A stretch of 64,000 bases of DNA, from positions 89,803-153,802 of the forward strand of contig NZ_PVLR01000036.1 in assembly GCF_002980625.1 (NCBI RefSeq), in the 5' to 3' direction. The translations under genes and the position numbers were made by a program. Shown in pieces: positions 52,863 through 62,696 of this stretch; position 1 is the first letter of the stretch, and the number at the start of each line of letters is the position of its first letter. The notes under the pieces were generated by a model, which worked only from the letters and a program-made list of their open reading frames with translations, was not told where the DNA came from and made no database searches. This DNA is from Malikia spinosa. Its GTDB lineage: Bacteria > Pseudomonadota > Gammaproteobacteria > Burkholderiales > Burkholderiaceae_C.

Positions 52863-54179
52863 ATGAAAGCTTATCGCGCTGCCATCCTGTCCTTCGATCC
52901 TGACACCGGCGCGCCGCGCTACTGGTCCGACGGCCTGCTGGTCACCGGGCCGGGGCAGGGCGGTGCCGCTGCGCCACGCGTCGTGCTGGCACTGGGGTCC
53001 TTCCATGAGCTGATCCGGCACTACCCCGGGCTGAGCGTCGAGTCGATCCCGGATCGGCTGATTGCGCCGGGCTTCGTCGACCTGCATGTCCACTATCCGC
53101 AGACCGACGTCATCGGCTCGCCGGCCGAGGGCCTGCTGCCCTGGCTCGAGCACCATACCTTTCCGCAGGAGGCGCGCTTTGCCGATCCGCTGCATGCGGC
53201 CGAGGTGGCGGATTTCTTCCTGAATGAGCTCGACCGCCATGGCGTGACGACCGCACTGACCTTCTGCACCTCGCATCCGCAATCGGTCGATGCGCTGATG
53301 AGTGCCGCGCAGCCGCGTGGCCTGCGGCTGATCGCGGGCAAATGCCTGCAGGACCGCCATTGCCCCGACGGCGTGCGCGATACCACCGAGCAAAGCCTGC
53401 TCGACACCGAGGCGCTGATCTTGCGCTGGCATGGCATCGGCCGTCTCGGTTACGCGATCACGCCGCGCTTCGCGCCGACCTGCTCGGACGCGCAACTGCA
53501 AGGCGCGGGCGAACTGGCCGCGCGCCATCCCGGGGTCTGGGTCCAGTCGCATGTGGCGGAAAACCTCGACGAGCTGGCTTGGGTGCGCGAGCTCTATCCG
53601 CAAGACCGCAGCTATCTCGAGGTCTATGCCCGCTTCGGCCTGTTGCGCGAGCGCTCGGTCTATGCCCATTGCCTGCACCTCGACCAGACCGACCGGGAAC
53701 TGCTGCGTGAGCGCGGCGCGGCGGCAGCGGTCTGTCCGACCAGCAACTTCTTCCTGGGTAGCGGCTGTTTCGACTTTGCCAGCGCCGAGCGCACCGGTTT
53801 TCTGCATGGCCTGGCCAGCGATGTCGGCGGCGGCACCAGCTTCAGTCCGTTTCGCACCATGCTGGCGGCCTACGAGGCGGGCCGGGCCGGTTTTACCGGC
53901 GGCGGCCCGGCCAAGGCCGGCGTGAGTCTGGCGCCGAGCCGGCTCTGGTGGCTGCACACGGCCGGCGCGGCGCGCGCGCTCGGACTTGACGGCGTGGTGG
54001 GCAATCTGGCGCCGGGCTGCGAGGCCGATTTCGTGCTGCTCGATCCGCGCGCCACGCCGCTGCTGGCGCGGCGCACGGCCCAGGCGCGCGATCTGGAGGA
54101 GTTGCTGTTCGCGCTGATCGTGCTCGGTGACGAGCGCGTGGTCACGCGCACCGTGCGCGCCGGCTCAGTGATCGATTGA
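52863..54179 (+). CDS. guaD: Guanine deaminase
   Basis: A 438-aa zinc amidohydrolase that converts guanine to xanthine. FVDLHVHYPQTDVIGS (about 74-89) carries the metal-binding H-x-H and the guanine deaminase-specific YPQ. The substrate arginine area is LIAGKCLQDR, zinc His residues are in VQSHVAEN and AHCLHL, and the zinc Asp is in ASDVGGGTSFS. ATG 52863 (MKAYRAAI) is preferred. ATG 52851 (MLAGMK) is possible. Neither has a strong ribosome site. Its product feeds the xanthine dehydrogenase encoded at 29.6-33.4 kb. Its end overlaps hslR by 15 bp on the other strand. Confidence 0.93.
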   Translation: MKAYRAAILSFDPDTGAPRYWSDGLLVTGPGQGGAAAPRVVLALGSFHELIRHYPGLSVESIPDRLIAPGFVDLHVHYPQTDVIGSPAEGLLPWLEHHTFPQEARFADPLHAAEVADFFLNELDRHGVTTALTFCTSHPQSVDALMSAAQPRGLRLIAGKCLQDRHCPDGVRDTTEQSLLDTEALILRWHGIGRLGYAITPRFAPTCSDAQLQGAGELAARHPGVWVQSHVAENLDELAWVRELYPQDRSYLEVYARFGLLRERSVYAHCLHLDQTDRELLRERGAAAAVCPTSNFFLGSGCFDFASAERTGFLHGLASDVGGGTSFSPFRTMLAAYEAGRAGFTGGGPAKAGVSLAPSRLWWLHTAGAARALGLDGVVGNLAPGCEADFVLLDPRATPLLARRTAQARDLEELLFALIVLGDERVVTRTVRAGSVID

Positions 54180-54602
54180 GGCGCTCCAGCGCTCGTTCCA
54201 GTCCGGGGTGCGCAGGTCCTGCAGCTGGCGCCGGTCGCGCTTGGTCGGGCGGCCCTGGCTCAGGCCTTGCGAGGGTTCGGGTGCGATCCGGCGCTGCTCG
54301 GCGGCGTTGGCGCGCGCCAGCAGCGAGGCCGCCGTTTCCTCGTAGAGCAGGGCGGCCTGCGGCGCCGGGCCGCGCACCGCACTCAAGCCCTTGACGCACA
54401 GGGTGCGCTGGTCGAAGCCGGCGCGCAGTTCGATCTCGTCGCCGATGCGCGGCTCGCGCGAGGCCTTGGCGACCTGGCCGTTGACCTTGACCCGGCCCTT
54501 GTCGATTTCGTCAGCCGCCAGGCTGCGCGTCTTGTAGAAGCGTGCGGCCCAGAGCCATTTGTCGAGCCGGACTTTTTCTGCGGAAGGAGGAGTGGCTGCC
54601 AT
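54165..54602 (-). CDS. hslR: S4-domain RNA-binding protein, heat-shock protein Hsp15
   Basis: A 145-aa protein. The S4 RNA-binding domain covers about residues 10-70 (VRLDKWLWAARFYKTRSLA, GRVKVNGQVAK). The C-terminus is basic and contains GRPTKRDRRQL, typical of Hsp15. Hsp15 binds stalled 50S subunits that still hold nascent-chain tRNA. Length is near the usual 130-140 aa. Confidence 0.9.
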   Translation of the reverse strand: MAATPPSAEKVRLDKWLWAARFYKTRSLAADEIDKGRVKVNGQVAKASREPRIGDEIELRAGFDQRTLCVKGLSAVRGPAPQAALLYEETAASLLARANAAEQRRIAPEPSQGLSQGRPTKRDRRQLQDLRTPDWNERWSASIDH

Positions 54603-54646
54603 GTAGCGAGGAAGTGGTTGCTGGCGCTATTCTCGCGCAGCCGGCC

Positions 54647-56083
54647 TCAGTCTGGTGTCGCCAGGGGCAAGGCCACCCTGGCATCCAGGCCGCTGATGCG
54701 GCCCTGCTCGACCCGGTTCTCGAGCGTGATCTGGCCGTGCAGCGCCTGCACGATGCCCAGGCAGATCGCCAGTCCTAGCCCTGAGCCCGCGCCCGGGTCG
54801 GTCGCATCGGTCGAGAAGGGCTGGAACAGGCGCTCGCGCTGCGCCGCCGAGATGCCGGGACCGGCATCGCTGATGCACAGCTCGGCCCGCGTGCCGTGCA
54901 GCGCGAGCCGGATCGCCAGCCGTCCGCCCGGCGGGCTGTGCCGCACCGCGTTGTGCAGCAGGTTGCGCGTCAGTTCGCGTAGCGACCATTCGTGCGCCCG
55001 CACCGGAGTCGCCTGCGTCTCGAGCTCGAAATCGAGCGACTTGTCGGCCACCAGCGCCGACAGGTCGAGCGCGACCGTGTGCACGATCGGCGCCCAGTCG
55101 CTCAGCGGGATGTCGGCCTGGCTGCGCAGCTGTTCGACCTTGGCCAGGGCCAGCATCTGGTTGGCCAGTTCGGTCGCGCCCTGCACGGTCTGGGCGATCT
55201 CCTCCAGCGCCAGCCGCGGCTCGACGTCGCCGCGCAGCGCCGACTGGACCTGGGTCTTGAGCACCGCCAGTGGCGTGCGCAGCTGGTGCGAGCTGTCGCG
55301 CACGAAGCGCTTCTGATGCTCGAGCAATTCCGACAGCCGGGCCATGTGCAGGTTCGCCCCTTCGATCAGCGGGGCGATCTCGCGCGGGGCCAGTCCGGCA
55401 TCGAGCGGTCGCAGGTCGTTCTCGGGCCGGCTGGCCAGTTCGGCGCTGAGCGCGCGCACCGGCCGCGTCACGCGGTGCACCACGGCCACCACCACGGCGG
55501 CGATCACCAGCACCAGGCCCGCCTGGCGCCAGAGCGTGTCGAGCAGGATCTGGCGCGCCAGCGTCTGGCGCAGCTCCAGCGTCTCGGCGACCTGGATCGT
55601 GGCCATGCCTTGGCGCTCGGTGCCGCTGACCGGCTGCAGCAGCACCGCGACCCGCACCGGAACGCCCTGGTAGTCGTCATCGTAGAAATTCACCAGCGCG
55701 GCATACAGGCCGCGATCCGGCATCCTGCCGTCCCAGGGGCGCAGGTCGGGGAATCCCGCCACCATTTCGCCGGCAAAGCCGGTCACGCGGTAGAACAGCC
55801 GGCTGCGGTTGTCGGCCTCGAAGGCTTCGAGCGCCGCATAGGACAGCTTGCCGCTGAGCCTGGCCTGCTCGCCCTGGCCTTCGATCGCGAGCTGCTCGCC
55901 GATGGCCTTGGCGGTGGCCAGCAGCGTGCGGTCGTAGGCGGTGTCGGCCGCGCGCAGCATCTGCCGGTACAGCACCACGGTGTTGAAGCCGACGAACAGC
56001 AGCACCGGCAGCAGGATGCCCACCATCAGCTGACGCCGCAGCGAGACGCGCCGCCCGGGCGTGGCCTGGCGGGTCTCTCTCAT
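54647..56083 (-). CDS. tctE: Sensor histidine kinase TctE
   Basis: A 478-aa two-component sensor. Membrane helices at about residues 18-39 and 187-205 enclose a periplasmic 2CSK_N-type sensor domain. The phosphorylated histidine is His266 in RDSSHQLRTPLAVL. The ATPase domain covers about 360-475 (HNAVRHSPPGG, DAGPGI, GLGLAI). It overlaps tctD by 4 bp. Divergence from tctCBA indicates that it senses tricarboxylates such as citrate, or another TctC ligand. Confidence 0.92.
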   Translation of the reverse strand: MRETRQATPGRRVSLRRQLMVGILLPVLLFVGFNTVVLYRQMLRAADTAYDRTLLATAKAIGEQLAIEGQGEQARLSGKLSYAALEAFEADNRSRLFYRVTGFAGEMVAGFPDLRPWDGRMPDRGLYAALVNFYDDDYQGVPVRVAVLLQPVSGTERQGMATIQVAETLELRQTLARQILLDTLWRQAGLVLVIAAVVVAVVHRVTRPVRALSAELASRPENDLRPLDAGLAPREIAPLIEGANLHMARLSELLEHQKRFVRDSSHQLRTPLAVLKTQVQSALRGDVEPRLALEEIAQTVQGATELANQMLALAKVEQLRSQADIPLSDWAPIVHTVALDLSALVADKSLDFELETQATPVRAHEWSLRELTRNLLHNAVRHSPPGGRLAIRLALHGTRAELCISDAGPGISAAQRERLFQPFSTDATDPGAGSGLGLAICLGIVQALHGQITLENRVEQGRISGLDARVALPLATPD

Positions 56084-56787
56084 GGCTGGGCCTTGATCAG
56101 GTAGCCCAGGCCGCGCAGCGTCACGATCTGGGTCGGCGTGTGCGCGATCTTCTTGCGCAGGCGGTAGACCACGACCTCGATCGCGTCGTACTGGACCTCG
56201 CTTTCGCCCGGGAACACCTGCTCGAACAGCCTTTCCTTGGCGATTGCGTGTCCGGGCTTGGACAGCAGCGTGCGCAGCAGGGCGAGTTCGCGCGGCGGCA
56301 GTTCGAGCGGCTGCTGGCCGTAGTAGACCGCGCCGCTCTCGCCATCGACCCGCAGGCCGCAGTAGTCGGGCTTGTCCTGCCAGCGCTGCCGGATTTCCGG
56401 CGCCGACTGGGCGCTCGGGCCAGGCTGGACCGTGCGTCGCACCAGCGCGCGCACGCGCGCCTCGAGCTCGTCGAGGTCGAACGGCTTGGGCAGGTAGTCG
56501 TCGGCGCCCTGGTTCAGTCCCAGGATGCGGTCGCCCACCGTGCCGCGCGCGGTCAGGATGATGACGGGTGTGCGCAAGCCGGCCGCGCGCGCCTGTCCCA
56601 GCACCTGCAGGCCGTCCAGGCCGGGCAGGCTCAGGTCCAGCAGCACCAGGTCCGGCGCCTGGGCGCGCCAGGCTGACAGGGCCAGCCGGCCATCGCCGCA
56701 GAGGGCGACCTCCATGCCGCGGCGTTCCAGGCTGCGCCGCAAGCTGGTCTGCAGCTGCAGGTTGTCTTCGATCAAGAGCAGTTTCAT
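56080..56787 (-). CDS. tctD: Response regulator TctD
   Basis: A 235-aa OmpR-type regulator. The receiver domain covers about 1-115 with phosphoacceptor Asp51 (LLDLSLPGLDG) and Lys101 in YLPKPFD. The winged-helix DNA-binding domain covers about 140-230 (ELPPRELALLRTLLSKPG, DAIEVVVYRLRKKI). It starts 134 bp from tctC in the opposite direction. Confidence 0.94.
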   Translation of the reverse strand: MKLLLIEDNLQLQTSLRRSLERRGMEVALCGDGRLALSAWRAQAPDLVLLDLSLPGLDGLQVLGQARAAGLRTPVIILTARGTVGDRILGLNQGADDYLPKPFDLDELEARVRALVRRTVQPGPSAQSAPEIRQRWQDKPDYCGLRVDGESGAVYYGQQPLELPPRELALLRTLLSKPGHAIAKERLFEQVFPGESEVQYDAIEVVVYRLRKKIAHTPTQIVTLRGLGYLIKAQP

Positions 56788-56921
56788 GGCAGCAGCTTAG
56801 CGAATGCGCGCGCGTCTTCGGGTCCGAACGTATCAGGGTTTGTCTCTAGGTCCCGGACAGCCGATTGACAGCTTCGCAGCCGAACATCACAGCCATCAGA
56901 ACACCGATACAGGAGACCACC

Positions 56922-57881
56922 ATGCGCCGTGACCAATTCCTCAAATCCCTGGCCGCCTTGATGGCTGTCGGCGCCTTGCCGCAGCAGGGCTGGGCCGCCG
57001 AGAACTTCAAGCTCATGCTGCCGGCCAACCCGGGCGGCGGCTGGGACACCACCGGTCGCGCGCTGGGCAAGGCATTGCAGGATGCGGGCGTGGCGGGCAG
57101 CGTCAGCTACGAGAACAAGGGCGGCGCGGCGGGCGCCATCGGTCTGGCGCAGTTCTACAACTCGAGCAAGGGTGACCCGAACGCGCTGATGGTGATGGGC
57201 GCCGTGATGCTGGGCGGCATCATCACCGGCAAGCCGCCGGTCTCGGTCACGCAGCTGACCCCGATCGCGCGCCTGACCAGCGAGTACAACGTGTTCGTGC
57301 TGCCGGCCAACTCGCCGTTCAAGACACTCAAGGACGTGATCGAGCAGATGAAGAAGGACCCCGCCAGCGTCAAGTTCGGCGGTGGCTCGCGCGGCGCGAC
57401 CGAACATATTGCCGCGGCCATGCTGGCCCGGGCCATCGGTGTCGATACCGCCAAGCTCAACTACGTGCCCTTCCGTGGCGGCGGCGAGGCGGTCGCTGCG
57501 ATCCTGGGCGGCAACGTCACGATCGGCGGCAGCGGCTACAGCGAGTTCCAGCCCTATATCGAGGCCGGCAAGATGCGCGCGATCGCGGTCACCTCGCCGC
57601 AGCGCCTCAAGGGCCTGGACATCCCGACCATGAAGGAGCAGGGCGTCGATGTCGAGCTCGGCAACTGGCGTGGCGTCTACGCACCGGCCGGCATCACCCC
57701 CGCCCAGCGCCAGGCGCTGATCGACAAGGTGACCAAGGCCACCCAGAGCAAGTCCTGGCAGGAGGCGCTGGCCAAGAACAGCTGGACCCCGGCCCTGCTG
57801 ACCGGCCAGGCCTTCGAGGAATTCGTCGATCGTGATTTCGCCAACCTGCGTGCGATCATGGTCAAGTCCGGCATGGTCTGA
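56922..57881 (+). CDS. tctC: Tripartite tricarboxylate transporter, substrate-binding protein
   Basis: A 319-aa periplasmic binding protein of the TctC/Bug family, with a signal peptide cut near residue 24 (QQGWA|AENF). The mature chain shows LPANPGGGWDTTGRALGKAL, the dicarboxylate-gripping loop of TctC, and GGGSRGATEHIAA. AGGAGACC stands before ATG 56922. The divergent TctDE pair should switch the operon on when substrate is present. Confidence 0.93.
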   Translation: MRRDQFLKSLAALMAVGALPQQGWAAENFKLMLPANPGGGWDTTGRALGKALQDAGVAGSVSYENKGGAAGAIGLAQFYNSSKGDPNALMVMGAVMLGGIITGKPPVSVTQLTPIARLTSEYNVFVLPANSPFKTLKDVIEQMKKDPASVKFGGGSRGATEHIAAAMLARAIGVDTAKLNYVPFRGGGEAVAAILGGNVTIGGSGYSEFQPYIEAGKMRAIAVTSPQRLKGLDIPTMKEQGVDVELGNWRGVYAPAGITPAQRQALIDKVTKATQSKSWQEALAKNSWTPALLTGQAFEEFVDRDFANLRAIMVKSGMV

Positions 57882-57895
57882 GCGGAGCTGGCGTG

Positions 57896-58405
57896 ATGCA
57901 GAACTCTTCCCGCTCCACGACCCTGCAGACCCTGATCGCGCTCGGCGCGCTGGGGGTCGCGGGCGTGCTGGCCTGGGGCGCGGCACAGATTCCGTCGGCG
58001 GCCGGCTATTCGGGCGTCGGCCCGGCCTTCCTGCCCTGGCTGGTGGCTGGCGTGCTGGCCCTGTGCGGCGTCCTGCTGCTGCAGCAGGCGCGCCGTGGCG
58101 GCTTTCACGACGTCGAGCCGCCGTCCGGCGCCGACCGGGGCGACTGGCGCTCCTTTGCCTGGCTCGCCGCTGGGCTGCTGCTCAATGCGACCCTGATTGA
58201 GCATGCCGGCTTCATCGCCAGCTGTGCCCTGTGCTATGCGCTGGCCGTGCGCGGCCTGCGACTGGCTGAAGGCCAGTCCACGTCGCTGCCACGCATGGGG
58301 CAGGACCTGCTGACGGGCGTGGTGATCGCTGCGCCGGTCTACTGGCTTTTCACCCAGGTGCTGGCCGTCAACCTGCCGGGCCTGACCTCGACCGGCTGGT
58401 TCTGA
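57896..58405 (+). CDS. tctB: Tripartite tricarboxylate transporter, small membrane subunit
   Basis: A 169-aa protein with four hydrophobic helices (about 13-32, 42-62, 82-110 and 137-155), the TctB topology. The codon before the ATG is GTG, so initiation one codon earlier is possible. The start is 14 bp after tctC, and tctA follows after 60 bp. Confidence 0.9.
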   Translation: MQNSSRSTTLQTLIALGALGVAGVLAWGAAQIPSAAGYSGVGPAFLPWLVAGVLALCGVLLLQQARRGGFHDVEPPSGADRGDWRSFAWLAAGLLLNATLIEHAGFIASCALCYALAVRGLRLAEGQSTSLPRMGQDLLTGVVIAAPVYWLFTQVLAVNLPGLTSTGWF

Positions 58406-58465
58406 GCCTGAGCCTGCCCCCGCACTTCAACCGCCGCGACCCGCTGTCGCGGACCGGAGCAAATC

Positions 58466-59965
58466 ATGATTGAAACGGATATCTGGTCCCAGCTGTTGGG
58501 CGGCTTCGCCACGGCCGGGACGCCCATCAACCTGCTGTGGGCCTTCGTCGGCTGCGCGCTCGGCACGGCGATCGGCGTGCTGCCCGGCCTCGGGCCGGCG
58601 GTCACGGTGGCGATGCTGCTGCCGATCACGGGGCAGGTCGAGCCGACCTCCTCGATGATCTTCTTCGCCGGCATCTACTATGGCGCCATGTATGGCGGCT
58701 CGACCACCTCGATCCTGCTCAACACGCCGGGCGAGACCGGCACCATGGTCACTGCGCTCGAAGGCTTCAAGATGGCCAAGAGCGGTCGCGCCGGCGCGGC
58801 CCTCGCGACCTCGGCGATCGGCTCCTTCGTCGCGGGCAGCATCGCCACCGTGCTGGTGACGCTGTTCGCGCCGCTGCTGGCCGACTACGCGGTCCGGCTC
58901 GGCCCGCCCGAGTATTTCTGCCTGATGCTGCTGGCCTTCACGACCGTCTCGGCCGTGCTCGGCAACAGCACCTTGCGCGGCATGACGGCCTTGTTCGTCG
59001 GCCTCGCGCTCGGCCTGATCGGCATGGACCAGATCACCGGCCAGGTGCGCTACACCGGCAATGTGCTCGAGCTGATGGACGGCATCGAGGTGGTGCTGGT
59101 GGCAGTCGGCCTGTTCGCGGTCGGCGAAGCCTTCTACAACGCGCTCTACGAAGGCAAGAGTGTCAGCAGCCTGAACAAGATGACCAGCGTCCACATGACC
59201 CGCTCCGAATGGCGCCGCTCCTGGCCGGCCTGGCTGCGTGGCACCTTCATGGGCTTCCCGTTCGGCACCATACCGGCCGGCGGCACCGAGATCCCGACCT
59301 TCCTGAGCTACGCGACCGAGCGCAAGCTGGCCGATCCCGAGCACAAGAAGGAGTTCGGCACCACGGGCGCGATCGAGGGCGTCGCCGGCCCCGAGGCCGC
59401 CAACAACGCGGCCGTCACCGGCACGCTGGTGCCGCTGCTCACGCTCGGCATCCCGACCTCGGTCACGACCGCGATCCTGTTGTCGGCGTTCCAGAACTAC
59501 GGCATCAACCCCGGCCCGCAGCTGTTCCAGACCTCGTCCACCCTGGTCTGGGCCTTGATTGCCTCGCTCTACATCGGCAACGTCATGCTGCTGGTGCTGA
59601 ACCTGCCGCTGGTCGGCTTCTGGGTCAAGCTGCTGCGCATCCCCAAGCCCCAGCTCTATGCCGGCATCCTGATCTTCGCCACCGTCGGCGTCTATGGCAT
59701 GCGCCAGAGCGCGTTCGACCTCTACCTGATGGGCGGCCTGGCGCTGCTGGGCGTGCTGATGCGGCGCTTCGATTTCCCGATCGCTCCCGTCATTGTGGGC
59801 TTGATCATGGGTCCGCTGGCCGAAGCGCAGATGCGCAACGCGCTGTCGATCGGCGAGGGCCGCTGGACCGTCTTCATCGACCGGCCGATGTCGTTGTTCC
59901 TGCTGATCGTGGTCGCGCTGGTGCTGGTCACGCCGCGCCTGCTGGCCTGGCACCGCCGCGCCTGA
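58466..59965 (+). CDS. tctA: Tripartite tricarboxylate transporter, large membrane subunit
   Basis: A 499-aa permease with about eleven to twelve membrane helices. [25 protein letters not shown] (about 29-53, quoted in part: [15 protein letters not shown]) and [20 protein letters not shown] are TctA signatures, repeated in the second half as [15 protein letters not shown]. It works with TctB and TctC in sodium-driven uptake of citrate or similar acids. A stem-loop follows 25 bp after its stop. Confidence 0.94.
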   Translation: MIETDIWSQLLGGFATAGTPINLLWAFVGCALGTAIGVLPGLGPAVTVAMLLPITGQVEPTSSMIFFAGIYYGAMYGGSTTSILLNTPGETGTMVTALEGFKMAKSGRAGAALATSAIGSFVAGSIATVLVTLFAPLLADYAVRLGPPEYFCLMLLAFTTVSAVLGNSTLRGMTALFVGLALGLIGMDQITGQVRYTGNVLELMDGIEVVLVAVGLFAVGEAFYNALYEGKSVSSLNKMTSVHMTRSEWRRSWPAWLRGTFMGFPFGTIPAGGTEIPTFLSYATERKLADPEHKKEFGTTGAIEGVAGPEAANNAAVTGTLVPLLTLGIPTSVTTAILLSAFQNYGINPGPQLFQTSSTLVWALIASLYIGNVMLLVLNLPLVGFWVKLLRIPKPQLYAGILIFATVGVYGMRQSAFDLYLMGGLALLGVLMRRFDFPIAPVIVGLIMGPLAEAQMRNALSIGEGRWTVFIDRPMSLFLLIVVALVLVTPRLLAWHRRA

Positions 59966-59989
59966 GTCCAGCGCCTCAGCCTTGACCTC

Positions 59990-60022
59990 GCGTCCCGCCC
60001 GGCTTCAGTCCGGCCGGGACGC
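59990..60022. terminator. Bidirectional stem-loop between tctA and hemH
   Basis: A 13-bp stem with one mismatch (GCGTCCCG... and ...CGGGACGC) and a 7-nt loop, between the ends of two converging genes. TGTCATTTT follows on the plus strand. Confidence 0.7.
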
Positions 60023-60030
60023 TGTCATTT

Positions 60031-61122
60031 TCAGACCTTGGCGCCGAGCTCGATCGCGCGCCGGCGCGTGGCTTCGGCTGCTGCCGTGTCCTGCGGCTGC
60101 TGGGTCGGCCAGCCCGCCAGATGCTGTTCGCACAGATCGGCCAGGGCCCTGATCCAGGGTCCGCTGTCGTTCAGGCAGGGGATGTAGTGGAACTCCTGGC
60201 CGCCGGCATGCAGGAAGGTCTCGCGCGCCTCCTGCGAAATCTCCTCCAGCGTCTCCAAGCAGTCGCTGGTGAAGCCGGGGCAGATCACGTCAACCCGCTT
60301 GGTGCCGCTGCCAGCCAGCGCCTTCAGCGTCGGTTCGGTGTAGGGCTCCAGCCACTTGGCCTTGCCAAAGCGCGACTGGAAGGTCACGACATACTCGTCC
60401 TTCTTCAGCCCCAGCGCCTCGGCCAGCAGCCGGCCGGTCTTGTGGCACTCGCAGTGGTAGGGGTCGCCCATTTCTAGCGTGCGCTGCGGCACGCCGTGAA
60501 AGCTCATCAGCAGCTTGTCGGGCCGGCCATGCGCCAGCCAGTGCTGCTGCACCCGCTGCTTGAGTGCCTCGATGTAGCCAGCCTGGTCGTGGTAGCGGTT
60601 GATGAAGCGCAGCTCGGGGATCAGGCGTACCTTCGATGCCCAGCTGTAGACCGCGTCGAACACGCTTGCTGTGGTGGTGCCGCTGTACTGCGGATAGGCC
60701 GGCACGATCAGCACCCGGGTGCAGCCCGCCGCCTTCATCGCGTCGAGCTGGGTCGCTACCGAAGGCTGGCCATAGCGCATCGCATAGCGCACCTCGACCC
60801 GGTGGCCGCGCTCACCCAGGTGGCCGAGCAGCAGCTTGGCCTGCTTCTCGGTCCAGGCCTTGAGCGGCGAGCCCTCGGGCGTCCAGATGCTGGCGTACTT
60901 GGCGGCTGACTTCTTCGGTCGCACCCGCAGGATGATGCCGTGCAGGATCAGCCACCAGATCGGGCGCGGGATCTCGACCACGCGCGCGTCGCCGAGGAAC
61001 TCGGCCAGGTAGCGGCGCAATGCCGGTGCGGTCGGTGCATCGGGCGTGCCGAGGTTGCACAGCAGAATGCCCGTCTTGGCCGGCTGGCCATGGGTGTAGG
61101 AGGGTTCTTTGCGGAAAGACAT
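60031..61122 (-). CDS. hemH: Ferrochelatase
   Basis: A 363-aa enzyme that inserts iron into protoporphyrin IX, the last step of haem synthesis. GILLCNLGTPDAPT at the start is typical. The active-site His is in LLMSFHGVPQRTL (about residue 210) and the conserved Glu in CPGFTSDCLETLEEIS (about 290). A C-terminal region of about 25 residues is variable. The start ATG lies only 20 bp from the divergent HAD gene. Confidence 0.95.
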   Translation of the reverse strand: MSFRKEPSYTHGQPAKTGILLCNLGTPDAPTAPALRRYLAEFLGDARVVEIPRPIWWLILHGIILRVRPKKSAAKYASIWTPEGSPLKAWTEKQAKLLLGHLGERGHRVEVRYAMRYGQPSVATQLDAMKAAGCTRVLIVPAYPQYSGTTTASVFDAVYSWASKVRLIPELRFINRYHDQAGYIEALKQRVQQHWLAHGRPDKLLMSFHGVPQRTLEMGDPYHCECHKTGRLLAEALGLKKDEYVVTFQSRFGKAKWLEPYTEPTLKALAGSGTKRVDVICPGFTSDCLETLEEISQEARETFLHAGGQEFHYIPCLNDSGPWIRALADLCEQHLAGWPTQQPQDTAAAEATRRRAIELGAKV

Positions 61123-61141
61123 GCGTTATTCTCGCCCAGCC

Positions 61142-61846
61142 ATGTTGAACCCTGCACAAGTAAGAGCTATCACGCTGGACCTGGACGACACGCTCTGGCC
61201 CATCCTGCCGACCCTGGAGCGCGCCGAGGCGCGGCTGCAGTCCTGGCTCGACGCCGAGGCACCCGCCACCGCCGACCAGTGGCGTGCGCCTGAGTACCGG
61301 CGCGCGCTGCGCGCCGAAGTCAACCGCGACCACGCCGCCCATGCCCATGACATGAGCCACCTGCGGCGCGAGATGATTGCGCTGGCGCTGCGGCGCGCCG
61401 GCGACGATGCGGCGCTGGCCGAGCCGGCGTTTGAGGTCTTCTTCGCCGCGCGCCAATGCGTCGAGTGCTATGCCGATGCCCTGCCAGCGCTCGAGCGCCT
61501 GGCCGCCCGCTATCCGCTGGTCTCGCTCTCAAATGGCAACGCCGACCTGCACCGGGTCGGCCTGGGCGCCCATTTCAAGGCCCAGGTCAGCGCGCGCGAG
61601 GCCGGGGTCGCCAAGCCCGACCCGCGCATCTTCAGCCTGGCCGCCGAGGCCGCCGGTGTCGCGCCGCACCAGGTGCTGCACATCGGCGACGACGCCTTGC
61701 TTGACGTGCTGGGCGCGCTCGACGCCGGCATGCAGACGGTCTGGGTCAACCGCGAGCGGCAGCACTGGGCCCATGCACCGCGCCAGCCGCATCTGACGGT
61801 GGCGGATCTGCACCAGTTGTGCACGGCCCTGGCGCTGCCGGCCTGA
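61142..61846 (+). CDS. HAD superfamily hydrolase
   Basis: A 234-aa phosphatase-like protein. Motif I is DLDDTLWP (about 13-20) with the nucleophile Asp, motif II is SLSNGN (about 140), the Lys is in AGVAKPDPRIF, and motif IV is HIGDDALLDV. A helical cap lies between motifs I and II (C1 type). The general pattern is of the YjjG/FMN-phosphatase kind. Substrate unknown. It is divergent from hemH and converges with the DUF2145 pair. Confidence 0.9.
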   Translation: MLNPAQVRAITLDLDDTLWPILPTLERAEARLQSWLDAEAPATADQWRAPEYRRALRAEVNRDHAAHAHDMSHLRREMIALALRRAGDDAALAEPAFEVFFAARQCVECYADALPALERLAARYPLVSLSNGNADLHRVGLGAHFKAQVSAREAGVAKPDPRIFSLAAEAAGVAPHQVLHIGDDALLDVLGALDAGMQTVWVNRERQHWAHAPRQPHLTVADLHQLCTALALPA

Positions 61847-61886
61847 GCGCCGGGCGGGCGCCCGGGGACCGACCGGCAACGGTGCC

Positions 61887-62687
61887 TCAGTCCGGTTTCA
61901 GGGTGAAGAACTCGGCCTGGTCGTACTGCTGCAGGTAGCGCGCCAGCGTCTCGAACGTCGCCGTCACGGGCGGCAGGCTCGGGTGGTCCGACAGCGAGAT
62001 CTCGCGGCTGAACAGCGATCCGAGCAGCAGCTTGAAGCCGTTGACATGGACCTGCTGCCCCTGGAAGAACTGCTTCGACTGGGCCTTGATCACCCGCAGG
62101 TCGCTGGTGCCGTAGATCGCCGCCTGGATCACGTCGAGCACGAACTCGGTGCAGTTCTGCTTGCCCAGCGTGTAGGGATTGGCGATCGCCGAGTAGCTCG
62201 GCTCGTGCAGCGCCGCATAGGTCGGCGAGGCGATCACTTCCAGCAGCCGCCTTTGCAGTTCCGGCGAGGGGATGATGACGCCCGCCTCCAGCCTCGCCAC
62301 CAAGGCATAGAAGTCCACCGGGTAATCCTGCACCAGTGAACTGGTGTCCGGCTCCGCGTCGCTCTGGTATTCGTTGAAGGTGGCGTAGCCCTTGAGATGA
62401 CGCCCATCCTGCGTCGTGATGTCGGAGTAGACCGCGAAGGCCGCGTGCGTGTAATACATGCCCTCAGGCATCTGCTCGGGTGGCCGACCGATGCGGCCGA
62501 TGATCGCGACCCGGGCGCCACGCTGCGCCAGGGCCTTTTCCACCTTCTTCGCCAGCTCGATGATCTGTTCCGCCGCAAAGATCGGTGCCCCCTGCGCCTG
62601 GCTCGGGTTCGGGCTGAAGCCGGCGGCCTGAGCCGGTTGCCAGACCAGCCAGGCGACCCAGAGGCAGAGCCACAGTCGTGCTGCCAT
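61887..62687 (-). CDS. DUF2145 family secreted protein, copy 2
   Basis: A 266-aa protein with a signal peptide cut near residue 21 (PAQA|AGFSP). It is the second of two tandem paralogues. Shared blocks include AKKVEKALAQRGARVA, YTHAAFAVYSDITT, LVQDYPVDFYA, RRLLEVIASP, and the invariant ANPYTLGKQNCTEFVLDVIQAAIY. The last resembles the Cys-containing core of NlpC/P60-like hydrolases, with histidine of YTHAAFAVY as a possible partner. The family has no known function. Confidence 0.85.
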   Translation of the reverse strand: MAARLWLCLWVAWLVWQPAQAAGFSPNPSQAQGAPIFAAEQIIELAKKVEKALAQRGARVAIIGRIGRPPEQMPEGMYYTHAAFAVYSDITTQDGRHLKGYATFNEYQSDAEPDTSSLVQDYPVDFYALVARLEAGVIIPSPELQRRLLEVIASPTYAALHEPSYSAIANPYTLGKQNCTEFVLDVIQAAIYGTSDLRVIKAQSKQFFQGQQVHVNGFKLLLGSLFSREISLSDHPSLPPVTATFETLARYLQQYDQAEFFTLKPD

Positions 62688-62696
62688 GATCTCGGC